Positions 7,880-17,273 of a stretch of DNA of 64,000 nucleotides are shown piece after piece; the stretch's first letter is position 1, and each line of letters starts with the position of its first letter. Made by a program: the position numbers and the translations under genes. The notes under the pieces are model-generated. The model was not told where the DNA came from and did not search any database. It saw nothing but the letters and a program-made list of their open reading frames with translations. The stretch is from Natrinema gelatinilyticum (GTDB taxonomy: Archaea > Halobacteriota > Halobacteria > Halobacteriales > Natrialbaceae): contig NZ_CP100756.1 in assembly GCF_024266705.1 (NCBI RefSeq), positions 2,356,001-2,420,000 of the forward strand, in the 5' to 3' direction.

Positions 7880-9054
7880 CAGAACGCCATAATGAGTGAC
7901 GGAAGTTATGGGCATAGACTGAGACGGGCGAGTGATGGGAGGAGACCGGCGAGGCGATCTTGTTCGTCATCTAAGTGAGCAGGAGTTGGATCGTCTGCTG
8001 GACGAAGCAGACGATCCAAAGATCATCAAGCGACTCACCTTTGTCAAACGTCTCTACAAGGGAGCAACGTACGAGGAAGCAGCCGACGACGTTGGCAAAT
8101 CTGCGTCGACTGGAAGTCGCTGGGCGCGTCGATGGAACGATGGCGGACTTGGTCAGTTGACACCGAACTTCGGGGGCGGAAGGCCCCCGAAGCTCGGTGA
8201 CGAGGAACAAAAGCGTCTTTTAGAACTTCTCCGGGAGGGGCAACCCTGGAAAGCACAGGAAGTTCATCAGCTCTTGGACGAAGAGTTCGGTGTAGAGTAC
8301 CATCCGGATTATCTCGGTCGATTCCTCCGGAATCTCGGACTGTCCTACGCTAAACCACGTCCAAAGCGCCCCTCTCGGCCAGAAAACGCAGATGAAATCC
8401 TCGAAGAACGCGTCGCAGACGCGTTCGACGAGGAGACAGAGACGGCACATAACAAGCGTCCTGATGATGAGGACGAAGGATGGGTCCTCGACGACGATAT
8501 TTGCACGGATGGGGGAACTGTCGTCGGTTTTTGTGATGCTTCGCATCCACAACCATACGACAATTCGCATCGACTGTGGTACGTTGATGATCCGACACTG
8601 GAACGACCGCTGGTGAAACTTGACGAACCAGCGGTCGGATGCTATACGCTCAACGGCGAAAGTGTCCTGACGTTCCCTGAAGATCAATCGAAAGAGAACA
8701 TCTGTGCGCTATTGGAGCAAGTCCGCGAGCAGAATCCGGGAACACGGATTCTGCTCGTCTTGGATAACTTCTCGTCTCACATCTGTGAACACACGCGCAA
8801 GCGCGCACATCAACTCGGTATTGATCTCGTCTTTCTTCCGGTCGGCTCACCGCATCTCAACCCGATTGAACAGGTCTGGAAAGTACTCAAACGCACTGCC
8901 TCGCCAATCGTGGTGGCGAGCGAGAGCGCGTTCCGAACTCTCGCTCGCCGTCTCTTTGACACCCTTACCGATCGACTCGGATTTGCCAAGTCCTGGATCG
9001 ATCAATTCCTCAGTCCATATTTGCAAAAGTTATCTTGATCATTACGGCGTTCTG
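7880..9054 (+). mobile_element. IS630-type insertion sequence with terminal inverted repeats
   Basis: The left end reads CAGAACGCCATAATGA (7880-7895) and the right end is its near-perfect inverse, TCATTACGGCGTTCTG (9039-9054), with one mismatch. The two bracket a single transposase gene that stops one base before the right repeat, giving an element of about 1175 bp. IS630-family elements normally duplicate TA; the bases just outside the repeats (TCCG on the left, ACGG on the right) are not TA, so the true ends may be a few bases off, or a flank has been rearranged. Confidence 0.8.
7932..9038 (+). CDS. IS630 family transposase
   Basis: The product is 368 residues and looks intact. The N-terminal half is a helix-turn-helix region (GATYEEAADDVGKSASTGSRW, then GGRPPKL) that binds the ends. 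The C-terminal half is a DDE nuclease with D202 (GFCDASH), D278 (LVLDNFSSH) and E313 (PHLNPIEQVW), the motif order of the IS630/Tc1-mariner group. It cuts and rejoins DNA during transposition. A frame of full length with all three acidic residues suggests recent activity. It lies inside the terminal repeats at 7880 and 9054. Confidence 0.92.
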   Translation: MMGGDRRGDLVRHLSEQELDRLLDEADDPKIIKRLTFVKRLYKGATYEEAADDVGKSASTGSRWARRWNDGGLGQLTPNFGGGRPPKLGDEEQKRLLELLREGQPWKAQEVHQLLDEEFGVEYHPDYLGRFLRNLGLSYAKPRPKRPSRPENADEILEERVADAFDEETETAHNKRPDDEDEGWVLDDDICTDGGTVVGFCDASHPQPYDNSHRLWYVDDPTLERPLVKLDEPAVGCYTLNGESVLTFPEDQSKENICALLEQVREQNPGTRILLVLDNFSSHICEHTRKRAHQLGIDLVFLPVGSPHLNPIEQVWKVLKRTASPIVVASESAFRTLARRLFDTLTDRLGFAKSWIDQFLSPYLQKLS

Positions 9055-9718
9055 ACGGGCCGCACGAGACGCTCCGCGTCTTGTGGACGCTGTGGGATCT
9101 GTTCCTGCACGTTCCGACACAGAAACAGGACGCTCCGTCCGCACCAAGCGAGGGCCGGGGAGACCCGAGCGCGGTAGGGCGGAGTAGTTCACCGGTCTTC
9201 CTCTTCCTCAGTCTCGCAGCAGTCCTCCACTTCTCCGGGAACGACCCGAACCCTGGGGGTGACTCGACCCACCTATCAACTGCATGCATGAAGCTCGGAG
9301 AGTTTTGCCGTCATTCTTGGCGCTTCTGGCTGTACACTCGATGAACGGTGCCGTTTGCTCGTCAGTCTGGTTCGTCTTCAAGGGCGAAGCCAGCCCGGTC
9401 GCTACGATGATGGTGATGCGTTTAGGGCGGCCGAGTTGAAACACCGGCGACTGCCATTCTGGGGTTCCGATCCTCGAACCGTCGTTGAACCATCACACGG
9501 GAAAACCAACGCCCAGTTTGGTATATTCCGTTCTCGAGTCGAGGAATCCGCTCTCCTCGAAATTTTGGTCTGGCGGTAACCGGAACCGGAGGTCGTCTCT
9601 CCACTCTGTGAATCCTGCAAGGCACTCTCAGCCGTATCTCTGGGTGCTACCTGCCGCGTCTCTGCAGGAGCGGGACGCTCGGTGGCGGTGCGGCCGCTAC
9701 GGGACGGGCCGTCTCGAG
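9055..9718. other. Accessory spacer right of the insertion sequence, no confident gene
   Basis: Several short frames on both strands overlap one another here, none with a recognisable family or a sustained haloarchaeal codon pattern. The context (IS630 element on one side, hairpin debris further left) suggests old transposon DNA. Confidence 0.4.
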
Positions 9719-9991
9719 TCAATCGAGATATTGTTGTTCCCACTCTTGGCGTTCTTCGATTGCCTGGCGGCCATGGTCGCTGATCTCGTAGTAATTCGTT
9801 CGCCGGTCGAGTTGACCTTTTTCGACGAGATCTTTGTTGACGAGCGTATCGAGGTTCGGATACAATCGTCCATGATTGATCTCGCTGTTGTAATACGTCT
9901 CGACTTCGTCTTTAACGTCCTGGCCGGACGGCTGATCGGCCCCTGCGATCACGTACAGGAGGTCTCGTTGAAACCCTGTCAGGTCGTCCAT
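9719..9991 (-). CDS. PadR family transcriptional regulator
   Basis: The product is 90 residues from the ATG at 9991, which begins the conserved MDDLTGFQRDLLYVIAG start; the 10 codons further upstream are not conserved-looking. The winged helix is complete: helix-turn-helix about 8-45, then INHGRLYPNLDTLVNKDLVEK, the typical PadR recognition helix and wing, and NYYEISDHGRQAI in the wing/C-terminal helix. Small PadR proteins are dimeric repressors; the target is unknown. No operon partner is adjacent. Confidence 0.88.
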   Translation of the reverse strand: MDDLTGFQRDLLYVIAGADQPSGQDVKDEVETYYNSEINHGRLYPNLDTLVNKDLVEKGQLDRRTNYYEISDHGRQAIEERQEWEQQYLD

Positions 9992-10385
9992 TGTTGTATT
10001 CCAGTGGACGAACGGGAACACGGCTAATTGTTATCGATTTCGTATCAACTGTTTCTCATACGTTCAGCGCCACTAACTGAGTCAAGTCTGGCACTGTCTC
10101 TCGTTTCATCTGGTAATCTGAGACTACAGTCGGCGGCTCGAGCCCCGATTCGTACGTATTGCTGCCGGAAATAGAATACTACGGTTCCGCTGATTCGAAC
10201 AGCAGACAGTCATCACTGAAACTAGTCAAGGGACGTGCGTCGACGAACAGCGAGTGTCGGCGCTGGCAGTGTGGACTGCCGGTACCACAATGTCGACTGG
10301 CGACGCTTGCTGTCGCTGGTCGCGCGTCATGTCTGCAAGAATAATAGTCGAATGTGAAACCCGTTACCGAACGTGAAAAGCCGTG
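9992..10385. other. Intergenic stretch, nothing recognised
   Basis: This is the 394-base spacer between the PadR gene's start and the cspA stop. It is fairly AT-rich and has a short frame (10159-10344) with no family. No tRNA or strong dyad was seen. Confidence 0.45.
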
Positions 10386-10580
10386 TTACAGGCGGGTGAC
10401 GTTGGTGGCGCGGGGGCCCTTGGGGGCCTGTTCGATATCGAATTCGATGTCTGTGCCTTCTTCGAGGTCCGGACCGCCAACGTCTTCCATGTGGAAGAAT
10501 ACGTCATCGTCTGCGTCGTCCGTCGAAATGAAACCGTAACCGCCTGTGTCGTTGAAGAAATCAACGTTTCCTTTCGCCAT
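10386..10580 (-). CDS. cspA: Cold-shock domain protein
   Basis: The product is 64 residues, the usual length of a stand-alone cold-shock domain. It has MAKGNVDFFND, then GYGFIS and DVFFH, which are the two RNA-binding motifs RNP1 and RNP2, and ends with KGPRATNVTRL. It is an OB-fold single-stranded nucleic acid chaperone. The ATG at 10580 is chosen because it gives the canonical length; an upstream in-frame ATG would add 21 unrelated residues. It is monocistronic. Confidence 0.95.
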   Translation of the reverse strand: MAKGNVDFFNDTGGYGFISTDDADDDVFFHMEDVGGPDLEEGTDIEFDIEQAPKGPRATNVTRL

Positions 10581-11090
10581 TGCATTTCGAGAGAGACCTC
10601 CGATACGTATAACGGTTATGTTACGGATCGAGTGTCGAAACAAGATAAATGGCGCGATATACCGGATAATCGGTGGTCGAAATCGGCAGAAACGACTGAT
10701 TCGGTTTTTCTATTTCGCCGAGACGTTTTGTGGTTGGTTCTCGCTCGTAACCCGTACGAGACCGCACTATTTGCGCCTCGAGCACGGCGAGCGGTCGGCA
10801 GTCGATTACAGGAACCGACGAGAGCGCGTCGGTCCTACTGCTTTTGACGCGAGTCTAACCGACCGTTCGTCCAGAAGGACCGGTCGCGACGGTGGCCAAC
10901 TCGGGCCAGTCGCCGCAGCGACGGTCGGTCGTCGTCGCGCGCGCATACTCGGCTCGGGGGCGTACCTTCGTACGAGCAGACTCGCTACGGGCTTTCCCCT
11001 TCTCAAGCGAATACCCGGTACGTGTACCGTGCATACTCGAGGCATCCTCGAATAGCACCGCTTAGGTACGTCCGATGGATACGCTGTGCT
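10581..11090. other. Intergenic stretch, nothing recognised
   Basis: This is the 510-base divergent spacer between cspA and the Vut_1-family transporter. It must contain both promoters. I see no gene, tRNA or repeat I can support. Confidence 0.45.
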
Positions 11091-11816
11091 ATGACCGACG
11101 GACAGACCCGCGTCGGGCCCACCATCGCGCAGGTCGCGTTGATCGGGCTCTTCGTGACCGCGCTGGTGACCGCACAGTTGACCGCATCGAAAGTACTCGC
11201 GTTCGAACTGCCGTTTGCGGTCCCGATTTCCGGGTCGCAACTCGCACTCCCCGGCGCGGCGCTCGCGTACGCGCTCACCTTTCTGGCGAGTGATTGCTAT
11301 ACCGAACTGTATGGCCGACGCGCCGCCCAGATCGTCGTCAACGTTGGGTTCGTACTGAACTTTCTCGTTCTCGCACTCGTCTGGTCGACGATTGCCGCAC
11401 CGGCGGCCGACTCGAGCGTCGATCCGGACGCGTTCGCGACGGCACTCGGTGCGTCGACGAACGTCGTCGTCGGGAGCCTGCTCGCATACATCGTCAGTCA
11501 AAACTGGGACGTGATCGTCTTCCACCGTATTCGAGTGTACACCGGCACCGAGATGCTCTGGCTCCGAAATATCTTGTCGACGGCGAGCAGTCAGGCGATC
11601 GACACCGTCATTTTCGTCGGGGTCGCATTCGCCGTCGCACCCGCCGTTTTCGGTGTCGGTGTCGTCCTTCCGACGGACGTTATCCTCTCGCTTATCGTGG
11701 GTCAGTACCTGCTGAAACTCGGAATCGCCGTCCTCGATACGCCGATCGTGTACGCCATCGTCTCGCTGGTTCGCTCCCGCGAAGGGCTGGCCGCCGAAGA
11801 CGTCCACCCCGTCTGA
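11091..11816 (+). CDS. Queuosine/archaeosine precursor transporter (Vut_1/YhhQ family)
   Basis: The product is 241 residues with about six membrane helices and the family's QLTASKVLAFELPF and ASDCYTELYGRR stretches, followed by the SQNWDVIVFHRIR and LWLRNILSTASSQAIDT motifs. YhhQ proteins import 7-cyano- or 7-aminomethyl-deazaguanine in bacteria. In haloarchaea the same base (preQ0) feeds archaeosine in tRNA, and arcS lies at 56.3-58.0 kb. The ATG at 11091 gives the family's usual N-terminus. It has no operon partner. Confidence 0.87.
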   Translation: MTDGQTRVGPTIAQVALIGLFVTALVTAQLTASKVLAFELPFAVPISGSQLALPGAALAYALTFLASDCYTELYGRRAAQIVVNVGFVLNFLVLALVWSTIAAPAADSSVDPDAFATALGASTNVVVGSLLAYIVSQNWDVIVFHRIRVYTGTEMLWLRNILSTASSQAIDTVIFVGVAFAVAPAVFGVGVVLPTDVILSLIVGQYLLKLGIAVLDTPIVYAIVSLVRSREGLAAEDVHPV

Positions 11817-11906
11817 ATTTTCACCTCGATCTGTGATGGCCGTGTCCGACTTCCGACTTGTGTTCCGAACGGAGAGCGTTTAGTAGCCCGCTCGAGAGGG
11901 ACGGAT

Positions 11907-13004
11907 ATGGACGAACGCGTACGCGAACACGCCGCGGTACTGGTCGACTGGAGCGCTCGCGTCGAGGAGGGCGATACCGTCGTCTGTTCTGTAGGGCCGG
12001 ATGCCCACGAACTGGCGGTCGCGGTGGCGGAGAAACTCGGCAAACGCGGTGCGAATCTGGTGGCGACGTACAGATCGGGCGAGATCACGCGGGCGTACCT
12101 TCGGGCCCACGATGGCGACTTCGACGAGAACCCCGCCCACGAATTAGCTCTGGTCGAGAACGCCGACGTCTACCTCTCGCTCGGCGGTGGTCGAAACGCG
12201 AGCGCGACAGCCGACGTCCCCGGAGACAGGCGTCGATCCTACGATAGCGCCAGAACCGAAATTCGCGAGAGTCGGCTAGAAACTCGCTGGGTGTCGACGG
12301 TCCACCCGACGCGGTCACTCGCCCAGCAGGCGAACATGGCCTACGAGGAGTACCAGGCGTTCGCCTACGACGCGATCTTGCGGGACTGGGAATCGCTCGC
12401 CGAGGAGATGGCTCGGCTCAAAGCCTTACTCGACGACGGTGACGAGGTGCGACTCGTTTCGGACGGGACCGATATCACGATGCGGATCGACGGCCGTACG
12501 GCGGTCAACAGCGCCGCCTCGGTCGCCTACGACTCGCACAACCTGCCAAGTGGCGAGGTTTTTACCGCCCCCTACGCGACGGATGGCGAGGTGACGTTCG
12601 ACGTACCCATGACGATCCACGGCGAAGCGGTTCGGAACGTTCGCCTCGAGTTCGACGCGGGTGAAGTAGTCGAGTTCGACGCCGAACAGGGTGCGGGCGT
12701 CATCGAGGACGTCCTCGAAACTGATGCGGGCGCGCGCCGACTGGGCGAACTCGGGATCGGAATGAACCGCGGTATCGACCGCTACACGGACAACATCCTC
12801 TTTGACGAGAAGATGGGCGACACGGTCCATCTGGCGCTCGGCCGGGCCTACGATTCCTGTCTCCCCGACGGCGAAACCGGCACCGAATCGGCCGTCCACG
12901 TCGATCTGATAACGGACGTGAGCGAGGACTCTCGCCTCGAGATAGACGGCCGGGTGGTCCAGCGAAACGGTGTGTTCAGATTCGAGGACGGATTTTCGGG
13001 CTAG
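11907..13004 (+). CDS. Aminopeptidase, M29 family
   Basis: The product is 365 residues, close to the family length of about 370. The metal site of M29 peptidases is visible in order: LPSGEVFTAP (Glu), LGELGIGMN (Glu), DTVHLALG (His) and VHVDLI (Asp). The N-terminal domain has the family's 'EEGDTVVCSVGPDAHELA' type start. It is a cytoplasmic two-metal leucyl-type aminopeptidase. The start follows a short spacer after the transporter. Downstream lies the DUF309 gene, after a 190-base gap. Confidence 0.9.
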   Translation: MDERVREHAAVLVDWSARVEEGDTVVCSVGPDAHELAVAVAEKLGKRGANLVATYRSGEITRAYLRAHDGDFDENPAHELALVENADVYLSLGGGRNASATADVPGDRRRSYDSARTEIRESRLETRWVSTVHPTRSLAQQANMAYEEYQAFAYDAILRDWESLAEEMARLKALLDDGDEVRLVSDGTDITMRIDGRTAVNSAASVAYDSHNLPSGEVFTAPYATDGEVTFDVPMTIHGEAVRNVRLEFDAGEVVEFDAEQGAGVIEDVLETDAGARRLGELGIGMNRGIDRYTDNILFDEKMGDTVHLALGRAYDSCLPDGETGTESAVHVDLITDVSEDSRLEIDGRVVQRNGVFRFEDGFSG

Positions 13005-13194
13005 AACTGCGCCGACTCGAGGCGGCCGTCCTTCGAGCGTCGTCTTCGACATCCGGAACGTCCGTCGATATTCGGCTTCAGCATTCGGAACGCGGTGTTT
13101 CGTGCGCCAGGATCGATCGACCGCCGCGTTCGACTGGATATTGGCCGGTCATCGTTTTCGTTACGTTCTCGGGTCTGGAACTCCACGTACCGGT

Positions 13195-13809
13195 ATGCGC
13201 GACCGGCTCAGAGCGGGCGTCGCAATCTTCAACGACGGCTACTATCACGCCGCACACGACGCCTGGGAGGACCGCTGGCTCGAACTCAAGTCCGGCAGCG
13301 ACGACGAGCGATTGCTCCACGGCCTCATTCAGTACAGCGCCGCGGTCTATCACGCGCGCGAACGCAACTGGGAAGGGGCGGTCGGACTGGCCGAGAGCGC
13401 GGGGGGGTATCTCGCAGCTCTACCCGCAGACTATCGCGGACTCCGGCTCGAGCCCGTTCGATCGGCACTGGCACAGCTGGCGGCAGATCCCGAGGTGATC
13501 GAGCGGCGGTCGCCAGTACGACTCGAACACGAGGGATCCACACCGACGCGTTCGGATCTCGGGTTCGGGCCGACGGCGATCGCGGCTGTCGTCCTCGCAG
13601 AGGAGTTCGGCTTCGACGAGGAGCCGATCGAACGGGCGCGGGCGTACGCTCGGCGGGACCTCGAGGCCGGCGCGGACGACAGCCTGTTCATCACGCTCCT
13701 GTTCGATTTCGTTCGTGAGGACGAGCATCGCGGTCTCGTCGCACAGCGCCTCGCAGATCACGTCGGGAGGCGGCAGGCTCGGGAAGCGGACGTGGATGGA
13801 CTGTTTTGA
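13195..13809 (+). CDS. DUF309 domain protein
   Basis: The product is 204 residues. The N-terminal half matches the DUF309 helical domain: FNDGYYHAAHDAWEDRWLELK with the conserved H, D, E and W, then a helix containing LLHGLIQYSAAVYHARERNW. The domain is a small metal-binding-like helical bundle of unknown function. The C-terminal half (about 110-204) is a haloarchaeal extension. The ATG at 13195 is chosen because the domain begins directly after it; the frame is open upstream but has no conserved content. Confidence 0.85.
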   Translation: MRDRLRAGVAIFNDGYYHAAHDAWEDRWLELKSGSDDERLLHGLIQYSAAVYHARERNWEGAVGLAESAGGYLAALPADYRGLRLEPVRSALAQLAADPEVIERRSPVRLEHEGSTPTRSDLGFGPTAIAAVVLAEEFGFDEEPIERARAYARRDLEAGADDSLFITLLFDFVREDEHRGLVAQRLADHVGRRQAREADVDGLF

Positions 13810-13885
13810 ACGCAGACGAGCGCATGGTCGGGGACGCGTCGGATTCGCCCAGAGCTTCAAGATCGACCCGTCCGAACGCGAGGAT

Positions 13886-14758
13886 ATGGAAATTGGAACG
13901 GTGCTCCCGCAACTCGAGATCGGGAACGATCCGCAGACGATAGCCGAGTATGCGATCCAGGTCGAAGAATCCGGCTACGAACACCTCGTCGCGTACGATC
14001 ACGTCCTCGGTGTGAACCCCGACCGCGAGGGGTGGGACGGTCCGTACGATTACGAGAGTACGTTTCACGAGCCGCTTTCCACCTTTTCGTATTTGGCGGG
14101 TCAGACGGACGAACTGGCGTTTATGACCGGCATCCTGGTCCTCCCTCAGCGCCAGACCGCGCTGGTGGCCAAACAGGCCGCTCAACTGGACCGCTTTGCC
14201 GACGGACGCGTCCGCATGGGCGTCGGCGTCGGCTGGAACGAACCCGAATACGTCGCGCTGGGGGAGGACTTCTCCCGGCGCGGGCGGCGCATCGAAGAAC
14301 AGGTCGAGGTCCTCCGACGGCTCTGGACCGAGGAACTCGTCGAGTTCGAGGGCGAGTTCCACGAGATTCCGGACGCCGGCATCCGGCCGCTCCCGCTCCA
14401 GCGACCGATTCCGATCTGGATGGGCGGGATGTCCGAACCAGTCAAGCGCCGAATCGCCCGACTCGCCGATGGCTGGCTCCCGCAGTTTCAGCTCGGCGAC
14501 GAGGCCGAGGCTCACCTTGCCGACCTCTACGAATACGCCGAGGACGCCGGTCGAGATCCCGACGACATCGGCCTCGGGGGTCGGATGTACGCCGTTCCCG
14601 GTGAGGAAGACGAGTGGATCGACTGCGCGCAGGACTGGGACGACCTCGGTGCCGACTACCTCTCGATCACGACGATGTACCAGGGCCTCGAGGGCGAGGA
14701 ACACGCGGCTCACCTCGAGCGAGTTGCCGAGGTGCTGCGAGACGCCGGTCTGTTGTAG
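13886..14758 (+). CDS. LLM-class F420-dependent oxidoreductase
   Basis: The product is 290 residues with the bacterial-luciferase-like TIM barrel. It has IGTVLPQLE at strand 1, EHLVAYDHVLG, FMTGILVLPQRQ, the F420-binding GRVRMGVGVGWNEPEY loop, and RPIPIWMGGMSEPVKRR. Such enzymes pass a hydride between F420 and an unknown organic substrate. The start is an ATG at 13886 with conserved beta-strand 1 directly behind it. It is 76 bases after the DUF309 gene and on the same strand, possibly co-transcribed. Confidence 0.9.
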   Translation: MEIGTVLPQLEIGNDPQTIAEYAIQVEESGYEHLVAYDHVLGVNPDREGWDGPYDYESTFHEPLSTFSYLAGQTDELAFMTGILVLPQRQTALVAKQAAQLDRFADGRVRMGVGVGWNEPEYVALGEDFSRRGRRIEEQVEVLRRLWTEELVEFEGEFHEIPDAGIRPLPLQRPIPIWMGGMSEPVKRRIARLADGWLPQFQLGDEAEAHLADLYEYAEDAGRDPDDIGLGGRMYAVPGEEDEWIDCAQDWDDLGADYLSITTMYQGLEGEEHAAHLERVAEVLRDAGLL

Positions 14759-14800
14759 CTGGACGGAAACGGTCCCGCGTCCGCGTTGATCCGTCTCCTT

Positions 14801-15772
14801 TTAATCGTGGCCCGTGACCGGAAGCGGTTCGTATGGATCTTCGAGATAGTCCATCTCAGAGCCGGTGAGGTCGATTTCGATCGCCTCAACTGCGTCTTCG
14901 AGGTGCTCGACGGAGGTCGTTCCGACGATGGGTGCGTCGACCCAATCTTTATGAAGCAGCCAGGCGAGCGAAATCTGGGCCATCGAAACGCCCTTGTCGT
15001 CGGCGAGTTCCTGAATCCGCTCGTTTATTTCCTCGCCGCCACCCTGGAGGTAGGACATCTGCTCGAGGTACTGGTCGGTCCGGCCGCGCGTGGTAGACTC
15101 GAGTTCTTCGTGCGGCCGGGTCGCGACGCCGCGAGCGAGTGGCGACCACGGAATCACGCCGATGTCTTCCCTGTCGCACAGCGGGAGCATCTCGCGCTCT
15201 TCTTCCCGATAGAGGACGTTGTAGTGGTTTTGCATCGTTGCGAACCGATCGAGACCCAGCGAATCGCTTGTCTGTAAGGCGGAGGCGAACTGGTGTGCCC
15301 ACATCGACGATGTTCCGATGTACCGCACCTGTCCGCGTCGAACTGCGTCGTCGAGGGCTCGCAGGGTTTCCCCGATCGGCGTGTCGTAATCCCAGCGGTG
15401 CGTCTGGTAGAGATCGATCGTGTCTACTCCCAACCGGTCGCGACTCGCCGCAAGTTCCTGCTCGATCGCCTTGCGCGAGAGACCGCTCGCGTTTGGGTTT
15501 TGCGGGTCCATTTCGGCGAATACCTTCGTCGCGATCACCTGCGCGTCGCGATTGTAGCCCTCGAGTGTCTCGCCTAGAATTTCCTCGGATTCGCCCGTGG
15601 AGTAGACGTTTGCGGTGTCGAAGAAGTTGATTCCGAGGTCGATGGCACGATCGATGAGATCCTGACTCTCGTCGGGATCCAGCATCCACTCTCGGCCGGT
15701 ACCGAAACTCATGCAACCGAGACAGATGCGACTGACCGTCATTCCCGTCGATCCGAGGGTGGTGTACTCCAT
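14801..15772 (-). CDS. Aldo/keto reductase
   Basis: The product is 323 residues from the ATG at 15772 (MEYTTLGSTGMTVSR, the family start). The tetrad is present: Asp and Tyr in FFDTANVYS, Lys in IATKVF and His in YQTHRW. The NADP site is marked by VIPWSPLARG and the C-terminal IVGTTSVEHLEDA. It is an oxidoreductase of the AKR family acting on an unknown carbonyl. It is convergent with the F420 oxidoreductase and on the same strand as azf, 132 bases downstream of it. Confidence 0.92.
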   Translation of the reverse strand: MEYTTLGSTGMTVSRICLGCMSFGTGREWMLDPDESQDLIDRAIDLGINFFDTANVYSTGESEEILGETLEGYNRDAQVIATKVFAEMDPQNPNASGLSRKAIEQELAASRDRLGVDTIDLYQTHRWDYDTPIGETLRALDDAVRRGQVRYIGTSSMWAHQFASALQTSDSLGLDRFATMQNHYNVLYREEEREMLPLCDREDIGVIPWSPLARGVATRPHEELESTTRGRTDQYLEQMSYLQGGGEEINERIQELADDKGVSMAQISLAWLLHKDWVDAPIVGTTSVEHLEDAVEAIEIDLTGSEMDYLEDPYEPLPVTGHD

Positions 15773-15904
15773 ACGGATAGACGACACGTCGAGAGACAAA
15801 AGGTCGCGGCTCGTCCGAGTCGGTTGCCGGCTTCCGACCGCACTCGGCCCATGTTTCGTCTTTTCTTCCTACGATTCGTCTCGTCCGTTCCCCGTGTGGC
15901 AGAC

Positions 15905-16648
15905 TCAGTCGTGGTGGGCGGAATTGTCCCGTGGCTCGTAGTCGAGCACGTCGCGGGCGCGCTCTATCGAGTAGTACTTTCGGTCGTTATCGGAGATGCC
16001 GTAGACGATCTCGTAGTCGTAGTCGGCACGGATGCAGCGGTCGAAGAGGTGGGCGCAGTCGCGATACGAGAGCCACATCGCCTGCCCGCGCTCGTAGTCA
16101 ATCGGCGGGTGACTTTCGGTCAGGTTTCCGATACGGACGCAGACCACAGAAATTCCGTATTCATCGTGGTAGTACCGTCCCAGCGTTTCACCGGCCACTT
16201 TCGAGACGCCGTAGAGGTTGCTCGGCCGGGGGAGTTCAGTCCCGTCGAGACGGTAGTCGTCGTGCGTGCGGTACAGTTCCGGCGTGCGTTCGTCGGTCTC
16301 GTAGGAACCGACGGCGTGGTTCGACGATGCGAACGCGACCTTCTCGACGCCGGCGTCGACGGCGGCGTCGAAGATCTTCTGGGTGCCGTCGATGTTGTTC
16401 GTCAGGACGCTGTCCCACGGTGCTTCCGGCCGCGGATCGCCAGCGAGATGAATCACGACGTCGATGTCGTCCATCGCGTCGCGAACGGCCACTTCGTCCG
16501 TGATGTCTGCGACGACGAACTCGCCCGGTTGGTCGTCCGTCGGCGGATCGCGGTCCAGCAACCGCCACTCGTGATCGTCCGCGAGGCCGCCGAGGATAGC
16601 CTCTCCGACCCGCCCCGCAGCCCCAGTAAGCAGGACTGACTGTGCCAT
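15905..16648 (-). CDS. azf: NAD-dependent glucose-6-phosphate dehydrogenase, archaeal zwischenferment type
   Basis: The product is 247 residues, an extended short-chain dehydrogenase with TGAAGRVG at 8-15 for NAD, IHLAGDPRPEAPWD, a FASSNHAVG catalytic Ser and YGVSK (catalytic Tyr/Lys). The block around RGQAMWLSYRDC and the YEIVYGISDNDRKYYS segment match, from memory, the Haloferax Azf enzyme that starts the oxidative pentose phosphate pathway in place of classical Zwf. Azf is normally slightly longer at the C-terminus, so this one is a little short. It is divergent from mptD. Confidence 0.87.
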   Translation of the reverse strand: MAQSVLLTGAAGRVGEAILGGLADDHEWRLLDRDPPTDDQPGEFVVADITDEVAVRDAMDDIDVVIHLAGDPRPEAPWDSVLTNNIDGTQKIFDAAVDAGVEKVAFASSNHAVGSYETDERTPELYRTHDDYRLDGTELPRPSNLYGVSKVAGETLGRYYHDEYGISVVCVRIGNLTESHPPIDYERGQAMWLSYRDCAHLFDRCIRADYDYEIVYGISDNDRKYYSIERARDVLDYEPRDNSAHHD

Positions 16649-16738
16649 TCATTCGATGTGAGGGAAAGCGGCGATAAGAACCATACGATTCGGATGCAAA
16701 ATGGACGGAGGTGGAACTTCGGACGTAGAACAGATGTT

Positions 16739-16760
16739 GATGGTGGTGGAACCCACCATC
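16739..16760. promoter_or_regulatory. Inverted repeat between azf and mptD
   Basis: GATGGTGG (16739-16746) and CCACCATC (16753-16760) are perfect 8-base arms around 6 bases, in the 259-base divergent spacer. It lies 91 bases upstream of azf and about 150 upstream of mptD. It could be an operator; no binding protein can be named. Confidence 0.3.
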
Positions 16761-16907
16761 CGGAGACGCAGGCGGTCGACGTCCCGAGAAGCGCGTAGTC
16801 GCCGTACGAAAAGACGGAGACGTCTGTCACGACAACCTGGCGATGGCCCACATCGAGCGGCCGTTCGCATCGAAACCCCCTTCCTCCCCGCCTGCGAGTA
16901 CTCGCAC

Positions 16908-17273
16908 ATGTCCACGGACACGTCGCCCACCGACGCCGAAGCTGCCTGCTTCGAAGCCGGCATCAAGTTCGGCTCGCTCTACCACCAGTTCGCTGGGACA
17001 CCGATCTCGCCCGACAGCGCCTCGAGCCTCGCGACCGCGATGGAAGAATCGATCCAAAACCAGCCCCACTGTACGGACGTCGTCGTCGAGATCCGAACCG
17101 ACACACTCGAGTCCGCCATCGCCGACTCGAGTGCCGATTACACCGAACTGACGGGCCGCTTTCTCGAGGTGGAAATCGTCGTCGAGTACGAGGGCTGCGA
17201 GGTCGTCACCCGCATGGAAATGGATGGCGGCTATCCGCTGATGCGACTCGAGTCGGTTCGAGGCCGGAAGTAA
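16908..17273 (+). CDS. mptD: Dihydroneopterin aldolase, archaeal MptD family
   Basis: The product is 121 residues, the length of archaeal MptD. The conserved start EAACFEAGIKFGSLYHQFAG and the EESIQNQPHCTDVVVEI block match the family, which splits 7,8-dihydroneopterin to 6-hydroxymethyl-dihydropterin for pterin cofactors. The ATG at 16908 is the first start that keeps the conserved N-terminus without a basic junk leader. It is divergent from azf and has no pterin genes beside it. Confidence 0.82.
   Translation: MSTDTSPTDAEAACFEAGIKFGSLYHQFAGTPISPDSASSLATAMEESIQNQPHCTDVVVEIRTDTLESAIADSSADYTELTGRFLEVEIVVEYEGCEVVTRMEMDGGYPLMRLESVRGRK

Noticed and set aside
10806..11807. Long minus-strand frame of 333 codons opposite the Vut_1 transporter
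   Set aside because: It mirrors the transporter's codons, and its arginine/aspartate-rich translation has no domain.
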